Origin: Pseudomonadota bacterium
Lineage (GTDB): Bacteria > Pseudomonadota > Gammaproteobacteria > Burkholderiales > Burkholderiaceae
DNA length: 14,054 nucleotides
Direction: 5' to 3'
NCBI GenBank assembly: GCA_023441105.1
Contig: JAEZQX010000098.1
Location: forward strand, 1-14,054
Shown here: positions 6,520-11,912 of the stretch, piece by piece
Layout of the letters: each line of letters begins with the position of its first letter
How positions within the stretch are numbered: position 1 is the stretch's first letter
Translations under genes and position numbers: made by a program
The notes under the pieces: generated by a model
Seen by the model: only the letters and a program-made list of their open reading frames with translations
Told to the model about the DNA's origin: nothing
Databases searched by the model: none

Positions 6520-7824
6520 GTGCCGACGGTTCTGGTCACCGGCGCCGCCTCCGGCATCGGACGCGCGACCGCCATCCACCTTGCCGAGCAAGGCTGGCAC
6601 TGCCTGCTGGTCGACAGGGACGGCGAAGCACTCGACCAGCTTCGCGCTGCGCTGCCTGGCAGCCACAAGGTGTGGCGGATCGACCTGACCGACGCGGCGC
6701 AGGTGCGCAGACTTGGCGGGAGCGGCAAGTCCTCCGGCCCGATCGATGCGGTGGTGAACAACGCCGGCATGTCGGACAGCAGCGGCACGCCGCTCGTGGA
6801 GCAGTCGCCGGCGCAGCAGGCGGCGCTGGCACTGCTCAACCTGGCGGCTCCGGCCGCAGTCATCGCTGCCGTCGATGCCCGGCTCGTCCCGGGCGCTCGC
6901 ATCGTCAACGTCTCGTCGGGCGCAGGGCTGCGGGCGATTCCATTTCGGGGCTACTACAGCGCCAGCAAGGCGGGCCTGATCGCCCAGACCCGCGCCCTGG
7001 CCGCCGCGCGACCGGACCTGGCGGTCACCGTGCTGTGTCCCGGCTTCGTCCGCACCGAGCTGGTGGACGGCCTGATCGCCGCCGGCCGACTCGACCCGCG
7101 CCAGGCCGTCGCCAAGACGCCGTTGGGTCGGATGGCGGAACCAGCCGAGATGGCGCAGATGATCGGCTTCCTCGCCAGCCCCGGCGCGGCATCGATCAGC
7201 GGCGAGGTCGTCGCGCTGTGCGGCGGCTCCTCCATCTACGGCGGCAGCCGTGCCTGCGAGCCGGCCACGCGTGCGCTGCGGCCGATGAAGATGCCGTCGA
7301 CGTTGATGGTGGAAGCAGATGGCGCGAGCGCGTGGCGTGAGCTCGCGGGCGTTTCCGCGGAAACGGGCGACAGCCAAAGCCGGCACAGCGGCCCAAGCGC
7401 TGCTGACGATGAGACAGGAGTGCTTGCACAGGCCTATCCCTCGGCAATCGACGCCACGGCACTCGCATCACGAATCGATGACCGGCATGAACCTGGCGTC
7501 CCGCCACTCGTCGCTGTCCTGCATGAGGCGGCGCGTCGTTTTGCGCGCCAGCATGCCGCGGATGCCAGCCTGACGGTGCTGCTGCCGAGCGATGAAGTGC
7601 AGGACGTCGCGTGGCATCGCGCCGGCGATGCGGCGGCCGCGCGGATGCTGGTTGCCACCTTGGCCTGCGAGCTGGCACCACGGGCATTGCGGGTGAACGC
7701 CGTCGAAGTTGCGCCGGGTCTCGCCCCGCATGATCTGGCGCCGCTGCTGCAATTCATCGGCAGCGCGCGAGCCCAGTTCTTCACCGGCCAGACGCTGAGG
7801 GTTCGTCATGCCTTGCGCGTGTGA
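6520..7824 (+). CDS. Fusion of an SDR oxidoreductase with a degenerate SDR-like C-terminal half
   Basis: A 434-residue protein. Residues 1 to about 240 form a complete short-chain dehydrogenase: TGAASGIG (7-14), NNAG (80-83), Ser133, Tyr146, Lys150 (YYSASK), and a PGFVRTELV segment. Normal SDRs would stop here. Instead, after a linker of about 90 residues (roughly 240-330), a second, eroded SDR signature appears: AAAARMLVATLACELAPRALRVNAVEVAPG (about 370-400; RVNAV from 391) ending FFTGQTLRV, equivalent to the last third of an SDR. It has no glycine cofactor loop and no Tyr-x-x-x-Lys, so it cannot be an active dehydrogenase; a structural or dimer-mimicking role is inferred. The start is GTG at 6520, only 12 bases after the previous stop and without a clear ribosome site, implying coupled translation. 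Substrate unknown. Confidence 0.83.
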   Translation: MPTVLVTGAASGIGRATAIHLAEQGWHCLLVDRDGEALDQLRAALPGSHKVWRIDLTDAAQVRRLGGSGKSSGPIDAVVNNAGMSDSSGTPLVEQSPAQQAALALLNLAAPAAVIAAVDARLVPGARIVNVSSGAGLRAIPFRGYYSASKAGLIAQTRALAAARPDLAVTVLCPGFVRTELVDGLIAAGRLDPRQAVAKTPLGRMAEPAEMAQMIGFLASPGAASISGEVVALCGGSSIYGGSRACEPATRALRPMKMPSTLMVEADGASAWRELAGVSAETGDSQSRHSGPSAADDETGVLAQAYPSAIDATALASRIDDRHEPGVPPLVAVLHEAARRFARQHAADASLTVLLPSDEVQDVAWHRAGDAAAARMLVATLACELAPRALRVNAVEVAPGLAPHDLAPLLQFIGSARAQFFTGQTLRVRHALRV

Positions 7825-7833
7825 GCTCGAGCT

Positions 7834-7865
7834 GTGAAGCAGGTTGTGAAGCCAAGTCGTGAAGC
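7834..7865 (+). repeat. Three short direct repeats GTGAAGC before the last operon gene
   Basis: GTGAAGC occurs at 7834-7840, 7846-7852 and 7859-7865, start-to-start 12 and 13 bases, within the 58-base spacer between the SDR fusion and the CMD-like gene. A 10-base palindrome AGCTCGAGCT (7824-7833) adjoins them. It could be slippage-generated filler or a protein/RNA site; the third copy contains an in-frame GTG (7859) that could be an alternative start. Confidence 0.45.
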
Positions 7866-7882
7866 CATGGGAGACCTCGAGC

Positions 7883-8710
7883 ATGTCCGATGAGGCGATC
7901 GACCGCGACGCCATCAAGGCCCGCTTCATTGCGGAACGCGGGTATTGGCGTCCTTGGACAGATGCCTTGCTGCGCGATAACCCGCGCTTCCTTGACCGCT
8001 ATGCCGCCTATGCCGGCCATCCGGCCCGGGTCGGCCCGCTGTCCGCCAAGCAGGTCGAGCTGGTCTATGTCGCTTTGGATGCCTCCTCGACCCATCTGTT
8101 CGCGGCGGGGCTGGGAACCCACATGGAGAAGGCGCTCGCCGCCGGCGCCTCGCCGCGAGAGATCTCCGACGTGCTGCACCTGGTGGCGGCGCAGGGCCTG
8201 GACAGCGTCTACCAGGCGGTAGCCATTCTTGCCGATGAGCAGGCTCGCGCTGCGCCATGCGCGGGCGGCGCGCATGAGGATGCCACGGCATTCGAATCAC
8301 CCTCCGGGTCGCCATCGCTCGACGAGCCGTTGCGCGCTCGAATCGAGCGGCTGGATCTGGCCGCGTCCGAGCCTGCGCTAAGCCTGCTGAACGAGCTCGA
8401 CCCTGGCTACCTGCCGGTCCTGCTCGACTTCCTCGAGCACGGCCGGCCCGACGACGGACTGGCCGATGTCGATCGCTTGCTGATCGAGGTTGCGCTCTTC
8501 GCCTGCTTCACCGGCCACGATCCGCAGGCGCTGCGGCAGCGGATACGTGCCGCGCTCGCGGACGGATCGTCGGCAGCGGCGTTGCTGCAGGCGATCCAGC
8601 TGGGCGCGCACTTGTCGGTACATGGGACGGCGCTGGGGGCGGATACGCTGGCGGCGCTGCTTGCGCGCCCAGCGCATGACCCTTCCGAGTCGCGAACGTC
8701 GATGCCCTGA
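7883..8710 (+). CDS. Tandem carboxymuconolactone decarboxylase-like (AhpD-fold) protein lacking redox cysteines
   Basis: A 275-residue all-helical protein with two CMD-like units. The first (about 45-115) has the typical pattern LSAKQVELVYVALDA, then LGTHMEKALAAGASPREISDVLHLVA. The second (about 185-265) is fainter: DRLLIEVALFACFTGHDPQALRQRIRAALADGSS. In AhpD-type enzymes a C-x-x-C before the His (here H80) is the redox centre; both positions are non-Cys here. This suggests a decarboxylase/isomerase-like or purely structural role rather than peroxidase activity. The two units are joined by a Ser/Glu/Pro-rich linker (about 118-145). GGGAGA at 7869-7874 serves the ATG at 7883; the frame is open back to a GTG at 7859. 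Last gene of the operon; a strong hairpin follows. Similar CMD proteins often accompany CoA-ester or aromatic catabolic clusters. Confidence 0.72.
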   Translation: MSDEAIDRDAIKARFIAERGYWRPWTDALLRDNPRFLDRYAAYAGHPARVGPLSAKQVELVYVALDASSTHLFAAGLGTHMEKALAAGASPREISDVLHLVAAQGLDSVYQAVAILADEQARAAPCAGGAHEDATAFESPSGSPSLDEPLRARIERLDLAASEPALSLLNELDPGYLPVLLDFLEHGRPDDGLADVDRLLIEVALFACFTGHDPQALRQRIRAALADGSSAAALLQAIQLGAHLSVHGTALGADTLAALLARPAHDPSESRTSMP

Positions 8711-8720
8711 CTCCTCGGGC

Positions 8721-8749
8721 GCCGCGCAGGCTGCGACTTCCTGCGCGGC
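8721..8749. terminator. Perfect GC hairpin between convergent genes, probable bidirectional terminator
   Basis: GCCGCGCAGG (8721-8730) pairs perfectly with CCTGCGCGGC (8740-8749) around a 9-base loop. It lies in the 61-base gap between the stop of the CMD-like gene and the stop of the leftward repeat-protein gene. No T tract follows on either side, so simple intrinsic termination is not certain; such U-less hairpins are common ends in GC-rich genomes. Confidence 0.6.
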
Positions 8750-8771
8750 AAGCCGCTCGATCCGGCGCGGT

Positions 8772-9176
8772 TCAGGAGATGAGGTTGGGAGGCGTCCCCT
8801 CGTCCTGCCGATGGAACGCGATCAGGTTCGGAGGCGTGCCTTCGTCCTGCCGGTGTTGGGCGATCAGGTTGGGCGGGGTCCCCTCGTCCTGCCGGTGGAA
8901 CGCGATCAGGTTCGGGGGCGTGCCTTCGTCCTGCCGGTGTTGGGCAATCAGGTTGGGCGGCGTCCCCTCGTCGCTTCGATGAAACGAGACGAGGTTCGGA
9001 GGCGTGCCTTCGTCCGGCTGGTGGCCCGCGACTAGGTTGGGGAGTGAATCCCCCTCCTGCAGATGCGCGGAACGCTTGGTGAAGGCCGACCCTTCGTCCG
9101 GGGCATTGGCAGCCGGCGTCGCGAAGGCTCCAGATGCGACGAGAGCGGCCACGATGAACGAGTGCGCTGCATTCAT
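8772..9176 (-). CDS. Secreted small protein made of 14-residue DEGTPPNL tandem repeats (unrecognised family)
   Basis: A 134-residue protein. Residues 1-25 form a signal peptide (MNAAHSF, hydrophobic core, then PAANA with an Ala-x-Ala cleavage site). The whole mature part from D27 reads as eight 14-residue registers starting at 27, 41, 55, 69, 83, 97, 111 and 125. The first two are eroded (DEGSAF..., EGDSLPNL) and the last is cut to ten residues. The consensus is DEGTPPNLIAQHRQ. Copies from 69 on alternate AQHRQ and AFHRQ, a 28-residue super-repeat. There is no Cys and no membrane anchor. The start is clear: AAGGAG (complement of 9183-9188) lies 6 bases before the ATG. It diverges from a two-component system. 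I know no family for it; a wall or polymer binder, a peptide precursor, or a disordered periplasmic protein are all possible. Confidence 0.82.
   Translation of the reverse strand: MNAAHSFIVAALVASGAFATPAANAPDEGSAFTKRSAHLQEGDSLPNLVAGHQPDEGTPPNLVSFHRSDEGTPPNLIAQHRQDEGTPPNLIAFHRQDEGTPPNLIAQHRQDEGTPPNLIAFHRQDEGTPPNLIS
8778..9071 (-). repeat. 42-bp tandem repeat array within the secreted-protein gene (84-bp higher-order unit)
   Basis: On the plus strand, units begin at 8778, 8820, 8862, 8904, 8946, 8988 and 9030, each 42 bases, exactly in the coding frame; the unit at 9030 is already degenerate. The units at 8820 and 8904 differ at a single base, and 8862 resembles 8946 less closely, indicating recent duplication of an 84-bp block. 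Divergence rises toward the gene's 5' end. Length polymorphism between strains is likely. Confidence 0.9.
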
Positions 9177-9279
9177 GTCGAACTCCTTACTGGCTTGCCA
9201 CGGATCAGTTGCCGTCGGATGACTTCTTGCCTGCCGTGTGCGGACAGTATGTGGAGCCGCGCCGGCACGCACCATCGCC

Positions 9280-9344
9280 TAGAGGTCCAGCGGAGGTTGA
9301 GGCGCTGCTTCCGGAGGTTTAGGGTCCGAGTCAACCCGGTTTAG
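9280..9344 (+). promoter_or_regulatory. Helically phased direct repeats, candidate activator binding sites
   Basis: Four related 11-mers: TAGAGGTCCAG (9280-9290), CGGAGGTTGAG (9291-9301), CGGAGGTTTAG (9312-9322), ACCCGGTTTAG (9334-9344). Start-to-start steps are 11, 21 and 22 bases, that is one or two DNA turns, so all copies face the same side. The array ends 43 bases before a TATAAT box with no -35, where an activator would bind. The neighbouring NarL-type regulator is the obvious candidate; this is inference. Confidence 0.4.
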
Positions 9345-9387
9345 CGCTTCGAGACATTGGATGAGTCACGCCAATGGCGCCCGATCC

Positions 9388-9393
9388 TATAAT
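9388..9393 (+). promoter_or_regulatory. Perfect -10 box (TATAAT) upstream of the response-regulator gene
   Basis: A consensus TATAAT in an AT-rich patch, 63 bases before the regulator start. The -35 region (about 9364-9370) reads AGTCACG, far from TTGACA, so activator-assisted initiation is plausible. Confidence 0.45.
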
Positions 9394-9456
9394 TTTGCTC
9401 GACGACCGTCCTCGCAACACCTGGTCAGACGGCGCCGGCTGAATCGGGGGGGCTCG

Positions 9457-10107
9457 ATGCATATCCTGATCGTCGATGACCATCCGCTGTTCCGCGAGGG
9501 GATGAAGATCCTCTTGTCTTCGCTGGATCCCGCCGTGCAGATGTCGGAGGCTTCGACGGTGGCGCAAGCCATCGCTCGGGCCGCGACCGAATCACCCGAT
9601 CTCGTCCTGCTCGACATGAACCTTCCCGGGGTGAGCCGGCTGGATGCGTTGCGTCAGGTAAAGCCAGCCTACGCATCGGCGGCGGTCGTGGTGGTTTCCG
9701 GCGACGAAGACCCGATGTTCATTCGGGCATGCATCGACGCCGGGGCTGCCGGCTACATTCCGAAGACGACGGATGCGACCCTGACGATCCAGGCACTGCG
9801 CCTGGTGCTGGCGCACGGCATCTACCTGCCACGTTCGGCGCTGGCTGGCCCGGGCGCGACGCGACCGGCAGGCAAGGCAGCGGCATGGCATGACCGGCCG
9901 GAGCTGAGCGAGCGCCAGATGGCGGTGCTGGAGCGCATGCTCCAGGGCAAGCCGAACAAGATCATCGCCCGCGACCTCAACATTGCAGTCGGCACGGTCA
10001 AGGCCCATCTCTGGGCGGTGTACCAGGCGCTGGGCGTCACCTCGCGCTCGCAGGCGATGTATCGGGTGCACGAGCTCGGCCTCTTCGACGGTGGTCGACC
10101 CGGCTGA
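9457..10107 (+). CDS. NarL/FixJ-family two-component response regulator
   Basis: A 216-residue regulator. Residues 1 to about 120 are a receiver domain: HILIVDDHPLF with acidic D7-D8, phospho-acceptor D53 in LLDMNLPG, switch Ser in VVSGDED, and Lys in YIPKT. Residues about 148-210 are a LuxR-type helix-turn-helix: LSERQMAVLERMLQGKPNKIIARDLNIAVGTVKAHL. Both halves look intact. It should be phosphorylated by the adjacent hybrid kinase and bind DNA as a dimer. Start at 9457 follows a run of seven Gs (9446-9452) serving as ribosome site; the frame is open further upstream to 9361, but those residues precede the conserved receiver start. It diverges from the secreted repeat-protein gene, and the kinase start follows its stop by 20 bases. 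Target genes probably include one or both flanks. Confidence 0.92.
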   Translation: MHILIVDDHPLFREGMKILLSSLDPAVQMSEASTVAQAIARAATESPDLVLLDMNLPGVSRLDALRQVKPAYASAAVVVVSGDEDPMFIRACIDAGAAGYIPKTTDATLTIQALRLVLAHGIYLPRSALAGPGATRPAGKAAAWHDRPELSERQMAVLERMLQGKPNKIIARDLNIAVGTVKAHLWAVYQALGVTSRSQAMYRVHELGLFDGGRPG

Positions 10108-10127
10108 GCTGCCGGAAGGTGACGACC

Positions 10128-11912
10128 ATGAGCCCTGACGACGCCACCGCACCTGGGCGGATTTCGGCCGGGCTCGTCGAGGAGCTGCTGGCGCTGCTCG
10201 CACGGCAGGGACGCCGAGTGCCGATACCGGTGTTCCTGTGCGCGCTGCTGATTGCCTCGGTCGCATCGAGCCAGCTGGGCGGGTGGCTCCCGTGGGCCTG
10301 GCTTGCGTTGGTGGCTGTCGTGCTCGCCGTTCGTTGGAAGGTCCTGCGCGGATTGCCTTCGGCGCCGTCCAGCGCGCGCGAGAAGCTTCGCATCGCCGCG
10401 ACGCTGAGCGGCATCAACGGACTGGTCCACGCCTCCTCGATCGGCTTCGCGATGCACATGGATGCCCCGGGTCGGGCAATCGTGACCATTGTGCTCCTCG
10501 GGCTGTGCGCGGGTGCCGTTGCCACCACCGGTGGCTACCGGCCGGCTTTCCTCGCCTTCTCCGGCACCACGCTGCTGCCGTTGAGCGCCATGTGGGCCGC
10601 CGGATCAGGCGACCGGATGCAGTGGACGGACCTCTTCACCGCCCTGCTGATCCTGGTCTACGGGCTGGTGCTGCTTGCCTTGGCGAGGGACGCCTTCCAG
10701 CTCTTCCAGCGTTCGTTCGAGATCCGGCAGGACCAGGCGGAGATGAACCGGCAATTGCGGGATGCGCTCCTGGAGGCCGAAGCGGCCAACCGGGCCAAGA
10801 CGCGGTTCCTGGCCTCCGCAAGCCACGATCTGCGACAGCCGATGCACACGCTGTCGCTCTTCAGCGCGGCGCTGACGATGCGGCCGCTGGACGCCGGGTC
10901 GCAGGAGATCGCACGGCACATCAACACCGCGCTGCAGGCGCTTGGCGCGCAGCTCGATGCCCTTCTCGACGTGTCCAAGCTCGACGCGGGCGTGGTACCG
11001 GTGCGTCTCGAAAACATCTCGCTCAGCGACTTCCTGCAGCGACATCGCGAGGAGTACCTGCCGCTCGCGACGAACAAGGGGCTGGCGCTGACGGTTGATT
11101 GTCCTGCCGGTGCGGCTTGCGAGACAGACGGAGCGCTGCTCGGGCGGATCCTGCGGAACCTCCTCGAGAACGCGATCAAGTACACGGCGTCGGGCGAGAT
11201 CCGCATTCGCGCCCGTCCTGAAGGGCCGAACTGGCTGGTATCGGTCCAGGACACCGGCATCGGTATTCCGCAGGCAGAGCATCAACGGGTCTTCGAGGAG
11301 TTCTACCAGCTCGATAACCCCGAGCGCGATCGGTCGCGCGGGCTCGGCCTGGGGCTGTCCATCGTGCGCCGGCTGGCCCGGCTCCTCGAGGTGGCTATCT
11401 CGATGACTTCCGCGCCCGGCGCAGGTACCACCTTCACGCTGACAGTGCCGCAGGGCGGGGCGACATCTTCGCCGGGCGAGGCTGAACGAGAGACGCCCTC
11501 CAACCATCTGCCCGAGGGCATGAGGATCCTCGTGCTCGACGATGAAGAGGCCGTTCGACTGGGAATGCAGGCGCTCCTGGAGGCCCTCGGCTGCAGGGTG
11601 GAGCTTGCCGGTTCCATCGCCGAGGCGCTCGCGCGCTGCGAAGCCGTTCCTTGCGACCTGGCCCTGGTCGATCTCAGGCTCCGGGGCGAGGAAGACGGCA
11701 TCGCTGCCGTCGCGGCGTTGCGCCGGCGCAGGCCAGGCCTGCCGGCGATCTTCGTGAGCGGTGATACCGAGCCGGACCGGCTGAAGGAAGCACACGCCGC
11801 CGGCTTCGAGCTGCTCCACAAGCCGGTCACTGCGGAAGCGCTTTGCCGCGCAATCTTCGCCCAGACAAACGGGAGCATCCATGCAACCGGAACCCACGGA
11901 GCAACCGCCTGA
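10128..11912 (+). CDS. Hybrid sensor histidine kinase with six membrane segments and C-terminal receiver
   Basis: A 594-residue membrane kinase. About six hydrophobic segments occupy residues 30-195, with little room for a periplasmic sensor domain, so the signal is probably sensed within the membrane. A coiled linker (about 195-225) leads to the HisKA domain with H233 in ASHDLRQPMHTLSLF. The HATPase domain follows with N box NLLENAIKYT, DTGIGIP, and GLGLGLSIVRR. A C-terminal receiver (about 465-585) starts RILVLDDEEAVRLG; its acceptor is D515 in LVDLRLRGEEDG, with Lys in LLHKPVT. A His-to-Asp pair in one chain plus a separate regulator suggests branching or a phosphate sink. GGAAGG at 10114-10119 serves the ATG at 10128; a GTG at 10119 is in frame. 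Its 3' end overlaps the GMC oxidoreductase gene by 32 bases, tying the two together. Confidence 0.9.
   Translation: MSPDDATAPGRISAGLVEELLALLARQGRRVPIPVFLCALLIASVASSQLGGWLPWAWLALVAVVLAVRWKVLRGLPSAPSSAREKLRIAATLSGINGLVHASSIGFAMHMDAPGRAIVTIVLLGLCAGAVATTGGYRPAFLAFSGTTLLPLSAMWAAGSGDRMQWTDLFTALLILVYGLVLLALARDAFQLFQRSFEIRQDQAEMNRQLRDALLEAEAANRAKTRFLASASHDLRQPMHTLSLFSAALTMRPLDAGSQEIARHINTALQALGAQLDALLDVSKLDAGVVPVRLENISLSDFLQRHREEYLPLATNKGLALTVDCPAGAACETDGALLGRILRNLLENAIKYTASGEIRIRARPEGPNWLVSVQDTGIGIPQAEHQRVFEEFYQLDNPERDRSRGLGLGLSIVRRLARLLEVAISMTSAPGAGTTFTLTVPQGGATSSPGEAERETPSNHLPEGMRILVLDDEEAVRLGMQALLEALGCRVELAGSIAEALARCEAVPCDLALVDLRLRGEEDGIAAVAALRRRRPGLPAIFVSGDTEPDRLKEAHAAGFELLHKPVTAEALCRAIFAQTNGSIHATGTHGATA

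Larger units (their letters stand above)
9177..9456. promoter_or_regulatory. 280-base divergent intergenic region
   Basis: This non-coding gap holds the ribosome site of the leftward repeat-protein gene (9183-9188), a set of phased direct repeats (9280-9344), a TATAAT box (9388-9393), and a G-rich ribosome site (9446-9452) for the response regulator. It is visibly less GC-rich around 9385-9410 (TATAATTTTGC). No good sigma-70 promoter is seen on the minus strand for the repeat-protein gene; a CATACT near 9248 is the best weak -10. Confidence 0.6.

Noticed and set aside
5344..7386. 680-codon minus-strand frame opposite the two SDR genes
   Set aside because: Compositionally biased (His/Arg/Asp/Gly) with no domain, opposite genes with intact catalytic motifs.
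8490..9035. 181-codon plus-strand frame giving a repeated LVLPxERDQVRR pattern across the repeat array
   Set aside because: It begins inside the CMD-like gene and has no ribosome site. The minus frame has a ribosome site, a signal peptide and a sensible repeat, so the plus-frame repeats are a by-product of 42-base periodicity.
8778..9071. CRISPR array
   Set aside because: The 42-base units are contiguous with no unique spacers, and they keep a reading frame; this is a coding tandem repeat.
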